Position numbers and translations under genes: made by a program
Shown: in pieces, positions 38,511-47,769 of the stretch
Numbering within the stretch: position 1 is the first letter of the stretch
Layout of the letters: each line of letters begins with the position of its first letter
NCBI GenBank assembly: GCA_024690825.1
Contig: JAILOK010000036.1
Location: forward strand, 51,051-115,050
From: Lachnospiraceae bacterium
Lineage (GTDB): Bacteria > Bacillota > Clostridia > Lachnospirales > Lachnospiraceae
Direction of reading: 5' to 3'
DNA length: 64,000 bases
The notes under the pieces: generated by a model
Databases searched by the model: none
What the model was told of the DNA's origin: nothing
What the model saw: only the letters and a program-made list of their open reading frames with translations

Positions 38511-39449
38511 TTATTTAAGGTATTTCAGGGGATATTCGCTGCCGTATTTTGAGCAGAGCAGGGGTTCTGTCTCGTTTGCGGCGTTGTAATACCATAACTT
38601 TGCCTCATCCGTATCACCGTTACCGCGGTAATACTCTCCCAGCTCAAATGCTGTTTCCGAACTTGCGCCTATCGCCATGGCCCTGAGTGCGTATTTATAA
38701 AATCCTTCTTTGTCGCCTGATACCCGAAAGGCCCTCATTATCACAAAAAGATCCTCTTTCAGATCATCCTCATCCGTTTCTTCCTCGACAAATTTTAAAA
38801 AATAAGGCGCCGCTTCCTCAAAATCACTGTCTGTTCCGGAAACGGCAAGCTCTCTTGCATACATTCTCCGAAGTCTTGCATCAAGGTTTCCGTCCCTTTC
38901 AAGAGTTTTTATGAAAAGTCCGAAATCTCTTTTATTATGCATTCCCTGAGGTTTATGTATGATCTCTATGTCACTGTCATATATCAAGGGAGTCAGGCGT
39001 ACGGTCTCATGTACGCTCCCCTCCCATACAAAATTCCTGCATCTTTTGTACAGCTTTGGCCTGAGTTCGCTGTCAAAATTGTAGGTGGTGTTGTATTCCA
39101 GCTGGTTTTTGTATACCATCTGCACCACATCTATTTCGGGAAGCAGCACCTCCTTCAGTTTCCCGAATGCTTCAATGTTTGCCTCATCCAGGATCTCATC
39201 CGCGTCGGCGCAGTAGATATAATCCATCCTGCACTGCTCAAAAGCGAAATTTCTTGCCTTTGAAAAATCGTCCACCCATTCAAAGTCATATATCCTGTCG
39301 GTATAGGCCTTTGCCGTCTCCTTTGTGCCGTCCGACGAACCGGTATCCACTATCACGATCTCATCGGCTATGTCCTTAAGACAGTCAAGACATCTTCCGA
39401 GGATCTTTTCTTCATTTTTCACTATCATGCAGACGCTGATTGTAACCAT
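38511..39449 (-). CDS. Family 2 glycosyltransferase (SunS/WaaE-like) with C-terminal helical repeats
   Basis: ISVCMIVKNEEKILGRCLDCLKDIADEIVIVDTGSSDGT. Confidence 0.88.
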   Translation of the reverse strand: MVTISVCMIVKNEEKILGRCLDCLKDIADEIVIVDTGSSDGTKETAKAYTDRIYDFEWVDDFSKARNFAFEQCRMDYIYCADADEILDEANIEAFGKLKEVLLPEIDVVQMVYKNQLEYNTTYNFDSELRPKLYKRCRNFVWEGSVHETVRLTPLIYDSDIEIIHKPQGMHNKRDFGLFIKTLERDGNLDARLRRMYARELAVSGTDSDFEEAAPYFLKFVEEETDEDDLKEDLFVIMRAFRVSGDKEGFYKYALRAMAIGASSETAFELGEYYRGNGDTDEAKLWYYNAANETEPLLCSKYGSEYPLKYLK

Positions 39450-39476
39450 AAGTTCTGCCCGGTACCGGATTGATCG

Positions 39477-40664
39477 TCATATATCTACTGCGACCGGTAC
39501 TTTTTCCTCATCTATAAGTTTTATCATATAGGGAACTATCCCGGGATCAAACTGTTTTCCGCTGCAGGCTTCAAGTTCCTCTCTTATCAGCGGCATGGAA
39601 AGGCTCTTTCTGTAGCATCTTTCGCTTGACATGGCATCAAAAGAATCCGCTACACAGATTATCCTTGCTATCAGCGGTATTTCTTCTCCTGAAAGATGCT
39701 CCGAATATCCCGCTCCGTCCCATCTTTCGTGATGATACCTGGCCCCGTCCGCTATATCGGGAATGGCTGAAAGATCCTTAAGTATATCTCCTCCCACTTC
39801 CACATGCGTCTGTATGACTTCTCTTTCAAAATTGTCAAGTTTTCCGGGCTTGTTCAATATGGCATCTGTGACACCTATCTTTCCTATGTCGTGCATCATG
39901 CCTATCATGTATATCCTGTGCTGCTCCTCTTTTGACAATCCCATCTCTTCGGCCAGAAGCCTTGAATAAATGGCAACTCTCATGGAATGTCCCTTCGTAT
40001 AGGAATCCTTTGCGTCAATGATCTTTGCAAAAGTGGTAAACGACTGCTCCAGGATCGTATTGTTTTCCTCATGAGCCTTTTGAAGGATCATGTACCTCTG
40101 ACCGTAATAGATATCCGTTACGCCCAGGATCATTATGATCCCGAGCAGGCAGACCGCTATCCAGAAAAGAGGATCCCGGCGCACATCGGAATTCCGGAAA
40201 TATGAAACCTCATAGGAATCGATCACGGCCTTTCCTCTGGTATGGAGAATAAATCCAAAGGTCTGCTCGTCGTTTTTTTCAACTGTCTCGTTATATTCCA
40301 TGGGTCTGACGAGAATATAGCTTCCGTCAGTATCATAGATGCCGCTCCAGTCGCTGTCTATCTCATACTCACCGTCGACATGCATGGTCACAGTCCAGTC
40401 ATAGATATCGTCCTTGGTCCTGTTTACGATCATACAGTCATACTCCGCACCCAGAAGACCGCCTTCTCTTTCAAGCCAGCTTTTGGAAATCTCATTGATC
40501 AGGTAGACTCCGTTATCGGTATCAGCATCCTTTCCGCTGATGACATATTCATTTTTTGATACGCTGTTGTGATAAAGATATACTATCAACAAAACTATCG
40601 CTACAACACAGAGCGAAATAAGATATGCCACTATTCTTTTTTTGTGTTTGCTTTGGCTGTCCAT
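39477..40664 (-). CDS. Membrane-anchored HD-GYP domain protein (putative c-di-GMP phosphodiesterase)
   Basis: Two TM helices flanking extracellular sensor; GMMHDIGKIG, HVEVGGDIL, YHHERWDGAGY. Confidence 0.9.
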   Translation of the reverse strand: MDSQSKHKKRIVAYLISLCVVAIVLLIVYLYHNSVSKNEYVISGKDADTDNGVYLINEISKSWLEREGGLLGAEYDCMIVNRTKDDIYDWTVTMHVDGEYEIDSDWSGIYDTDGSYILVRPMEYNETVEKNDEQTFGFILHTRGKAVIDSYEVSYFRNSDVRRDPLFWIAVCLLGIIMILGVTDIYYGQRYMILQKAHEENNTILEQSFTTFAKIIDAKDSYTKGHSMRVAIYSRLLAEEMGLSKEEQHRIYMIGMMHDIGKIGVTDAILNKPGKLDNFEREVIQTHVEVGGDILKDLSAIPDIADGARYHHERWDGAGYSEHLSGEEIPLIARIICVADSFDAMSSERCYRKSLSMPLIREELEACSGKQFDPGIVPYMIKLIDEEKVPVAVDI

Positions 40665-40717
40665 AGGTTTATAATAAGCAAGAAACCGCTTAAAGTCAAA
40701 TCATTGCGAGGTTTATC

Positions 40718-41602
40718 ATGGATTTTGAAAAGGAATTAAAAGACAGGACAGACCGGGTTGACCGGCTTCTTGAAAAACACCTTCCGAAGGAAGATGGACC
40801 CCAGAAAACAGTCCTCGAAGCAATGCGCTACAGTGTGATGTCGGGGGGCAAGAGACTCAGACCCATTCTTATGGATGAGACCTATACCCTTTTTAACGGA
40901 AGCACCGGTTCTGTGGAGCCGTTCATGGCAGCGATCGAGATGATCCACTCATATTCTCTGGTTCATGATGATCTGCCCGCTCTCGATAATGACGAATACC
41001 GCAGGGGCCGCAAAAGTACACACGCAGCATATGGGGAAGCCATGGGGATTCTTGCGGGAGATGCCCTGTTAAATTATGCTTTTGAGACAGCAGCCCTTGC
41101 TTTTGACATAGACCCCGGTCCCTGCGTTGCAAAGGCATTTTCGCTGTTTGCCAAAAAGACCGGTATTTACGGCATGATCGGGGGACAGGTAGTAGATGTT
41201 GAAACCGAAGGCAGACAGATCGGCCCGGATACTCTCCGGTTTATCCACGAAAAAAAGACCGGCGCCCTTATCGAAGCAGCCATGATGACAGGAGCCATCC
41301 TTGCAGGCGCGTCAGATGATCAGGTAGATAATGTCGGCTCCATAGCCCTTGATGTCGGTCTGGCTTTCCAGATAAGAGATGATATCCTTGATGTCACAAG
41401 TACCACGGAGGTCCTGGGCAAACCCGTTGGCAGCGATGAGAAAAACAACAAGAACACCTATGTAAAATATTTCGGACTTGATAAAGCCGAAAGTGAGGTC
41501 GAACACATATCCGAACGCGCGCTGACCTCTCTTGCTTCACTGCCTTATGAAAATCCTTTCCTGACAGAACTCATAAAACGGCTGGTTCACAGAAAAAAAT
41601 GA
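40718..41602 (+). CDS. ispA: Polyprenyl (farnesyl/geranyl) diphosphate synthase
   Basis: GGKRLRPIL, LVHDDLPALDNDEYRRG, FQIRDDILD. Confidence 0.93.
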   Translation: MDFEKELKDRTDRVDRLLEKHLPKEDGPQKTVLEAMRYSVMSGGKRLRPILMDETYTLFNGSTGSVEPFMAAIEMIHSYSLVHDDLPALDNDEYRRGRKSTHAAYGEAMGILAGDALLNYAFETAALAFDIDPGPCVAKAFSLFAKKTGIYGMIGGQVVDVETEGRQIGPDTLRFIHEKKTGALIEAAMMTGAILAGASDDQVDNVGSIALDVGLAFQIRDDILDVTSTTEVLGKPVGSDEKNNKNTYVKYFGLDKAESEVEHISERALTSLASLPYENPFLTELIKRLVHRKK

Positions 41603-41717
41603 ACAGGGGAAGAGGGACTCGCTCCGGGGCTTCGCCCCTTTCACGCCGCGCTGCTGAAGAATGATCCACCGGATCATTCTTCCCGGCTTTGCCGTCGCAG
41701 CGGTTCGAATCTCTTTA
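41603..41717. repeat. Structured element bounded by tRNA-end-like sequence (possible palindromic repeat unit)
   Basis: acaggggaagagggactcg duplicates tRNA-Trp 3' end (18/19); internal hairpins GGGGC-ttc-GCCCC, GAAGAATGATCC-acc-GGATCATTCTTC, CGGC-ttt-GCCG within CGCTGC/GCAGCG stem; ggttcgaatctctt at the far end. Confidence 0.7.
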
Positions 41718-41764
41718 TACGCAACAAAAAAGAATGCCGCATAGGCATTCTTTTTTGTTGCGTA
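41718..41764. terminator. Bidirectional intrinsic terminator between ispA and tRNA-Trp
   Basis: Perfect 21-bp stem TACGCAACAAAAAAGAATGCC / GGCATTCTTTTTTGTTGCGTA with 5-nt loop, T-tracts in both directions. Confidence 0.85.
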
Positions 41765-41765
41765 C

Positions 41766-41836
41766 AGGGGAAGAGGGATTCGAACCCCCATGAACGGTTT
41801 TGGAGACCGCCAGGCTAGCCATTGCATCATTCCCCT
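41766..41836 (-). tRNA. tRNA-Trp(CCA)
   Basis: Minus strand AGGGGAA...GGTCTCCAAAACC (anticodon CCA)...GGTTCGAATCCCTCTTCCCCT; acceptor stem pairs. Confidence 0.92.
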
Positions 41837-41867
41837 AAATTGCTTTTACGGTAAAAAGCACCATAAA

Positions 41868-41896
41868 AATCTACCAAAAAACTGTCTTTTTGTCAA
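41868..41896 (-). promoter_or_regulatory. Candidate sigma-A promoter of tRNA-Trp
   Basis: Minus strand TTGACA - 17 nt - TAGATT upstream of tRNA-Trp. Confidence 0.65.
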
Positions 41897-41912
41897 CTTA
41901 AGTTAAAGTAAG

Positions 41913-43265
41913 TCAGCCGCTGTAAAAACTGAACCCGTTCCTGCCGTTCTCCTTGACCTTATAGAGAGCCTCATCGGCATTACGGTACAGATCCGCAAAT
42001 TCAAGTTCATCACTGCACATTGCTACTCCCACACTTACCGTTATGGGCGGAAGGTCATCCACGCCCTTTTGAAGTATTTTGTTTATGCTGTACACCTTTT
42101 CTCCGATCAGTTTCCTGATATCACGGTCTATTCCCGTCATCAAAACGACAAACTCATCTCCTCCGATCCTGAAAACATAATCCGAGGGCCGGAAGCTTCC
42201 CTTTAATGTGTCGGCTATCCTGCAGAGCACCCTGTCCCCTACATCGTGACCGTTATTATCATTGATCTCTTTGAAATTATCCGAATCTATCAACAAAAAC
42301 GCAGTATCGGAAGTATCCAGATTCTGAACTATCAGATCAAATCCGGCCCTGTTGTACAGTCCCGTCAGTTCATCATGATATGCCTTGAAGGACAGCTTCT
42401 TCATATTTCTGTAATGTACCGAATACATCTTGTTATACGCCTGGGCAAGGTATCGAAATTCCCTTGATCCCTTCTCGGGCAGTTTTTCTTCATTGTCAAT
42501 ATACATAACAGCCTTTATTAACGGCCTGATACCAAGCCTTGTCGTCAATACAAAGATGGCGGTCAGTTCTGCCGACTGCAGAAGGATCAGTACGCACATC
42601 CATACCAGTGACCTGTGCAGATCCTTCCTCATCTTATCCCTCATTTCGGCGCTTTCTCTGCTGAGGCTGTCCACACATCTTTTCATGTCTGAACGTATCC
42701 TGTCCTTCCAGGCCTCATATTCCTCATCATGCATCATCCTCCTGGCAAGTTTTCTCTTTTCATCGTTCGGAAGTTCCATATCATGTTCCGAAATCTCGAC
42801 CATCTTCATGGCCTCAGGAATATCCTCATCATTGTTCACCAAAAGGATGATCCGCATTGCATAATATTCCTTATCCATCAAAGCTACCGACTTCTGCATG
42901 GCCTGTTCAAGCTGTCTTAATGCCTCCGAACCCGGAAGGGCCTCCTTCATGGTTTCCAGAGCCCTGTCACGGTTTTTCTCCGTCTCAGCCTCAAAGAAAT
43001 AGTTTTCAAGATGTATCCTTTTTTCCGTAACGGTATATAACCTTGCCTCGGATGTCAGATAATCGGAAGCATTCATCAGACTGTCTGCCGTTTCCTGCAG
43101 TTTCACAAACCTTTCCGTTGCCTCAGCGTATGAATAAAAAGCTCGAAAGGTCAAAACTGCCGACAAAAGCAGCACGACCGTCACTGCAACCGAGCATACC
43201 AGAACTATGTAATTGAAGACCCTTAAGGGTAATCCCCCTCTGGTCTTACCATTATCCTTTTTCAT
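41913..43265 (-). CDS. Membrane-anchored GGDEF diguanylate cyclase
   Basis: Two TM helices; YHDELTGLYNRAGFD, RIGGDEFVVLM. Start placed at MKKDNGKTRGG (43265) since the ORF extension overlaps the upstream gene. Confidence 0.9.
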   Translation of the reverse strand: MKKDNGKTRGGLPLRVFNYIVLVCSVAVTVVLLLSAVLTFRAFYSYAEATERFVKLQETADSLMNASDYLTSEARLYTVTEKRIHLENYFFEAETEKNRDRALETMKEALPGSEALRQLEQAMQKSVALMDKEYYAMRIILLVNNDEDIPEAMKMVEISEHDMELPNDEKRKLARRMMHDEEYEAWKDRIRSDMKRCVDSLSRESAEMRDKMRKDLHRSLVWMCVLILLQSAELTAIFVLTTRLGIRPLIKAVMYIDNEEKLPEKGSREFRYLAQAYNKMYSVHYRNMKKLSFKAYHDELTGLYNRAGFDLIVQNLDTSDTAFLLIDSDNFKEINDNNGHDVGDRVLCRIADTLKGSFRPSDYVFRIGGDEFVVLMTGIDRDIRKLIGEKVYSINKILQKGVDDLPPITVSVGVAMCSDELEFADLYRNADEALYKVKENGRNGFSFYSG

Positions 43266-43288
43266 GTACAACCACCAAAAACAGTTTT

Positions 43289-44362
43289 TCAGTAAAATGC
43301 CAGATTCATGTCTACATTTCCCTCGACACCCCTGCATGTGCCGTTACTGATATACTGCCATATCCTGAATTCGTAGGGAAAATAAGGTACTATGTCATTT
43401 GGACCTATATAGTCTGCAAACCATTTTTCCTTATCTTCCAGCTCACTCATATTGACCAGCATCATAAAAGTTTTTGCATTCCCGTAAATGATCGAACCGT
43501 AACCGCGGCTCTCCACCCTCTTGCAGAATGCTCTCACATTTTTGGTATATTCGTCCTTTGAAAGCGCAGCAGTCCTTACCTCGGCCTCGGGGTCATCTAT
43601 CTTTTCCACATCTATGGCTATGGGAATATCCACTCCGTACTCATCCGCCTTTTCAAGGATAAAATCAGCCTCCTCGACGGCCTCATTTTCATTTACGGCC
43701 TGTGTAAAATAATAGATCCCTATCGACAGACCCGCTGTTTTTGCTCCCTCAATATTCTGTACGAAACATTTATCTTCAACCATCTTTCCGGAGCCATAGC
43801 CTCTGTATCCGGCCCGTATATAAACAAAGTCAATACCGTCTGCGGCGACCTCCTCCCAGTCTATCTCACCATTATGCTCGGAAACATCTATCCCGCAATA
43901 CCCGATTTCTTCGTCATCCTTTGTATATATCATCCTGTTTTCATCAGTTACCGAAAAGCAGTTATTGTCATAGGTATTCTTCTTCAGATTTCTGTTTATA
44001 TCATAAAAATGAAAGGCTCCTTCATCGGCAATCACCAACTGCTGCGGGAAAAGAACCTTCAGCATCTCAAGAGCCGAACTGCCTCTTTCGGCAAGACTCT
44101 TTACCTTTTTTACCCTGTCATCATCGGAGGAGACGGAGGATGTTGTTATCTTTTCCAGTTCATCCGCTATCTCTTCTTCATCAACTGTTATCTCGTGGAT
44201 CTCCGTACCGGCTTCTTCCTCTAATTTCATTTCATATACTTTCTTATCGTATATATTTTTCATTAAAAGAAAGATACAGGCTGTCAAAAGGACCAGATCT
44301 ATAATTATGAACAAAGCAAGATATCTTCCGAGTCTGCTTTTTTTTCTTACATTATTATCCAT
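43289..44362 (-). CDS. Membrane-anchored GH25 lysozyme-like muramidase (second copy)
   Basis: TM anchor; YCGIDVSEHNGEIDWEEVAADGIDFVYIRAGYRG; IPIAIDVEKID. Confidence 0.88.
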   Translation of the reverse strand: MDNNVRKKSRLGRYLALFIIIDLVLLTACIFLLMKNIYDKKVYEMKLEEEAGTEIHEITVDEEEIADELEKITTSSVSSDDDRVKKVKSLAERGSSALEMLKVLFPQQLVIADEGAFHFYDINRNLKKNTYDNNCFSVTDENRMIYTKDDEEIGYCGIDVSEHNGEIDWEEVAADGIDFVYIRAGYRGYGSGKMVEDKCFVQNIEGAKTAGLSIGIYYFTQAVNENEAVEEADFILEKADEYGVDIPIAIDVEKIDDPEAEVRTAALSKDEYTKNVRAFCKRVESRGYGSIIYGNAKTFMMLVNMSELEDKEKWFADYIGPNDIVPYFPYEFRIWQYISNGTCRGVEGNVDMNLAFY

Positions 44363-44383
44363 AACGGGTATTGTAACACAAAA

Positions 44384-45472
44384 TCATCTTTTCTCATAAT
44401 CAAACCCTTCTGTTGCATACCGGTCTGACTGTATATCAATGAAAAGGCCTTCAAATCCCTCTCTTTCCTGTAATAATCTCTTACCCTCATCCCTGCCTTT
44501 TAAGATACAGATCGTGGCCAGGGCATCACAGTCTGCCGACTTACCCTTGTCTGCCACAACGGTTACGGAAAGAAGATCGGTCTGTACCGGATATCCTGTC
44601 CCGGGATCGATTATATGATGATATTTCCTGCCTTCTGCTTCAAAAAACCTTTCATATACTCCCGAAGTGACTGCCGTTTCATCCGACATACCGATCACCC
44701 CGCTTATCTTTCGCATATCGGAATACGGCGTCTCAATGCCTATCTTAAATTCTTTTGTTTTTCGGCCTTCTTTTTTTTCTCCGATACATACAATATTGCC
44801 GCCAAGGCTTATCACCGCGCTCTTTACGCCGCGTTCCTCCAGAAATTCCGCCGCCCGGTCCGCGATATATCCCTTTGCAATGGCTCCGATATCTATCTCG
44901 CACAACGGATCCTTCATCGATAAGGTATTACCGCTCAGAATGATATTATCACATCCGGTATGCTTCAGAGCTTCCGCTATGTCTTCATCCGAAGGGATAT
45001 GAGGCCTGTCACTCTTAAAGTCCCAGAGTTTTGTTACACCGCCTATCGTTATGTCGAAATCTCCCTCAAAGATCCTGCTGTATTCCATTCCGCGTTTTAT
45101 CACATCTATCGTGATATCGTCACATACCACAGACTTTCCGTGCGCATGGTTTATATTATAGATATCAGCTCCCTCTTTTGTCCCCGAAAGAAGCGCTTCA
45201 TATTTATTACAGAGCGAAAAAAACTCATCCGTGACCTTTTCTGCCTCTTCATATCCGCCGTCTTCGATATCGTAGACCGTCACGGAACAGATGGTATCAA
45301 AGCAAAAACTTTCGGCGGAAACGGGTAGATTTTTTTTTCCGCATCCTGTCTGTGGTATACTGAATAATAAAAGTATAACCGTCAAAAAAAATACAGGATT
45401 CGGGATGCATCTCAAAACATCCGGGGATCCCGTCCTTATCCTGTTTTTTTTAATAAAGGCTGTCATGAACAT
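44384..45472 (-). CDS. apbE: ApbE-family FAD:protein FMN transferase
   Basis: Lipobox SIPQTGCGKK; SLGGNIVCIG; YHHIIDPGTGYPVQ. N-terminal start uncertain. Confidence 0.88.
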   Translation of the reverse strand: MFMTAFIKKNRIRTGSPDVLRCIPNPVFFLTVILLLFSIPQTGCGKKNLPVSAESFCFDTICSVTVYDIEDGGYEEAEKVTDEFFSLCNKYEALLSGTKEGADIYNINHAHGKSVVCDDITIDVIKRGMEYSRIFEGDFDITIGGVTKLWDFKSDRPHIPSDEDIAEALKHTGCDNIILSGNTLSMKDPLCEIDIGAIAKGYIADRAAEFLEERGVKSAVISLGGNIVCIGEKKEGRKTKEFKIGIETPYSDMRKISGVIGMSDETAVTSGVYERFFEAEGRKYHHIIDPGTGYPVQTDLLSVTVVADKGKSADCDALATICILKGRDEGKRLLQEREGFEGLFIDIQSDRYATEGFDYEKR

Positions 45473-45839
45473 TTTTCACGAGATAAGAAAATCCGATATC
45501 ATCCTTGCCTCAGCACTTATCCTGGGCTGTATTATTTCCCTTGCTTATTTTTCGGTTTCATCCAGAGAACTTTCCCCGGCCTCCACCGTCGTGATCACAA
45601 AGGATGGAAAGATCCTTGAAAACTGCAGTATTCATGATGATAAGACCGTTGATACCGGTTCAAATACCATCGTAATAAAGGGCGGTGAAGTTTATATGGA
45701 ACATGCCGACTGTAAAAATCAGATCTGTGTCCGGGAAGGGAAGATAAGCCATGCCGGCCAGAGTATAGTATGCATGCCAAACCGTGTTGTCGTAGAGATA
45801 AAGGGAGGAGACGAAGCTTATGATGCCATCACAAGATGA
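45465..45839 (+). CDS. NusG domain II-containing membrane-anchored protein
   Basis: Start MNIFHEIRKSDIILASALI; small TM plus beta-rich domain ending CKNQICVREGKISHAGQSIVCMPNRVVVEI. ORF track extends to 45291. Confidence 0.75.
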   Translation: MNIFHEIRKSDIILASALILGCIISLAYFSVSSRELSPASTVVITKDGKILENCSIHDDKTVDTGSNTIVIKGGEVYMEHADCKNQICVREGKISHAGQSIVCMPNRVVVEIKGGDEAYDAITR

Positions 45840-46350
45840 GTTTAAAAATCCCGGCAGATCTTCCGGACGCGTGGCAGTATGTGCGCTTCTTACCACACTT
45901 GCAATGCTGCTTTCCTATATTGATTCGCTTATCCCTATCCTGCCGCAGATCCCCGGCATTAAGCTTGGTCTTGCAAATATCGTGATCCTCACAGCCCTCT
46001 ATATGCTGAAAGGAAGATATGCTCTGCTGATCAATATTCTGCGTATCGTACTTACCGGCCTGCTTTTTTCGGGAGCAGTTTACATGCTCTATTCCCTTTT
46101 CGGTGCCCTTTTCAGCTTTCTCGTCATGTATATACTCAAAAAAAGCGGTCTTTTTTCAGTGGTCGGTGTAAGTCTTGCAGGAGGCGCCGCCCACAACGCG
46201 GGACAGCTTTTTGCCGCAATCCTCCTTGTATCAAATGTTAATCTTATCCGTTACCTTCCGGTTCTCGTCATTTCCGGAGTCATCACCGGCATCCTGACAG
46301 GTATGATCTGCCTTATCCTTCTTAAGCGTTTGAAACCCGCCTGTTTATGA
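45820..46350 (+). CDS. Gx transporter family / heptaprenyl diphosphate synthase component I-like membrane protein
   Basis: SLIPILPQIPGIKLGLANIVILTALYMLKGRYALLINILRIVLTGLLF. Confidence 0.82.
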   Translation: MMPSQDEFKNPGRSSGRVAVCALLTTLAMLLSYIDSLIPILPQIPGIKLGLANIVILTALYMLKGRYALLINILRIVLTGLLFSGAVYMLYSLFGALFSFLVMYILKKSGLFSVVGVSLAGGAAHNAGQLFAAILLVSNVNLIRYLPVLVISGVITGILTGMICLILLKRLKPACL

Positions 46351-47128
46351 TGCATTTTCTCGGGCACTTCAAAGCGCATGCTCCGCAGTTCTTACACTTT
46401 TCATGATCGATCACAGCGATATTGTCGACGACATGTACAGCGTCAAATTTACAGTTTTTTTCGCACATGCCGCAGCCTATGCAGCTGACCTTGCATACAG
46501 ACATGGCATCCTTTCCAAATGACCTGTTGCTGCACAGGACATTTACCAGACTCTTTTCCGATGTCAGGCTTATGAGTCCGTTCGGACAGATGTTAACACA
46601 CTTCCCACAGGCCGTGCATTTATCCCTGTCAACGACCGCAACACCGTCAACTACATGTATGGCATCAAAATCACAGACACTGACACAGTCTCCAAGGCCT
46701 ATACATCCGTAAGGACACGCTGCATTACCTCCATAGAGTGTCTTTGCAGCCTTACAGCTTTGGATCCCCTCGTATTCATACAGCCTTCCCACATTTTCCG
46801 TTTTTCCGTCACATGCTACGATACTGACCTTTCTGTCACTCTCTCCCGCTTCGCTCCCAAGCAGCGCCGCAAGCTTTGATGCGACTTCCGGTCCTCCCAC
46901 CGAACACTTATTGCACGGAATATCCTTGTCTTCAACCATGGCATGTGCATAATCGTCACATCCTGCATATCCGCAGCCACCGCAGTTTGCACCCGGAAGT
47001 TCTCCCCGAAGATCGATAAAAAGCTTATCCTCCTGCACGAAAAAGATCTTTGATGCGGCACTCAAAAGCACACCTAAAAGAAGGCCTGTTACGAGTACCA
47101 GTATGATAGCTATGATAATATTCGTCAT
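46322..47128 (-). CDS. rnfB: Rnf complex subunit B (ferredoxin-type)
   Basis: N-terminal TM, GANCGGCGYAGCDDYA, multiple CxxCxxCxxxC clusters. Confidence 0.94.
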   Translation of the reverse strand: MTNIIIAIILVLVTGLLLGVLLSAASKIFFVQEDKLFIDLRGELPGANCGGCGYAGCDDYAHAMVEDKDIPCNKCSVGGPEVASKLAALLGSEAGESDRKVSIVACDGKTENVGRLYEYEGIQSCKAAKTLYGGNAACPYGCIGLGDCVSVCDFDAIHVVDGVAVVDRDKCTACGKCVNICPNGLISLTSEKSLVNVLCSNRSFGKDAMSVCKVSCIGCGMCEKNCKFDAVHVVDNIAVIDHEKCKNCGACALKCPRKCIINRRVSNA

Positions 47129-47178
47129 TATTTACTCCTATATTAATAATATTGCCCGGACATTTTAAGCCTTAGTCT

Positions 47179-47769
47179 CTACTGAAACATTCCTCCAAAG
47201 CCCATGAACGCCAATGACAGTATGGCCGCCGTTATAAGTACTATCGGCACCCCCCTGAACGGTTCAGGGATCCTGCTCTGATCCTTAAGTCTGCTTCTTA
47301 CTCCGGCCATTATCCAGAGCGCAAACCAGAATCCCAGTCCGGCACCTGCAGCTGTGAACAGTGAATCAACAAGTTTCAGCTCATCATCTATTACCGAGAT
47401 ACAGACACCTAAAACTGCGCAGTTTGTCGTGATGAGCGGAAGAAATATACCCAGAGACTTATAGAGTCCGGGGATCGATTTTTTTAAGAACATCTCAACA
47501 AACTGTACAAGCGCGGCGATTATAAGAATGAATACAACCGTCTGCAGGTACCCGATGCCTATCGGATCAAGCAGCAGTCTCTGTATCGGCCAGGTTACTG
47601 CCGTGGCAAGAACCATTACGAAAGTAACGGCTATTCCCATTCCCTTTGCGCTGTCAAGATCGCTTGAAACACCCAGGAAAGGACAGATGCCCAAAAACTG
47701 TGCCAGAGGATAGTTGTCAACGAGTACCATGCTGATGATTATTATCACCAAAGCTCCTATATGGCTCAT
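47179..47769 (-). CDS. rnfA: Rnf complex subunit A
   Basis: GICPFLGVSSDLDSAKGMGIAVTFVM; LPLITTNCAVLGVC. Confidence 0.94.
   Translation of the reverse strand: MSHIGALVIIIISMVLVDNYPLAQFLGICPFLGVSSDLDSAKGMGIAVTFVMVLATAVTWPIQRLLLDPIGIGYLQTVVFILIIAALVQFVEMFLKKSIPGLYKSLGIFLPLITTNCAVLGVCISVIDDELKLVDSLFTAAGAGLGFWFALWIMAGVRSRLKDQSRIPEPFRGVPIVLITAAILSLAFMGFGGMFQ

Noticed and set aside
12629-40664. Prophage or integrative element carrying the polysaccharide locus
   Set aside because: No integrase, transposase, att-like repeats at the boundaries or phage structural genes were seen; looks like a chromosomal biosynthetic locus.
41537-41830. Minus-strand 97-aa ORF
   Set aside because: Runs through tRNA-Trp, the terminator hairpin and the structured repeat; spurious.
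43741-44304. Plus-strand 187-aa ORF
   Set aside because: Antisense to the well supported GH25 gene; no credible family signature.
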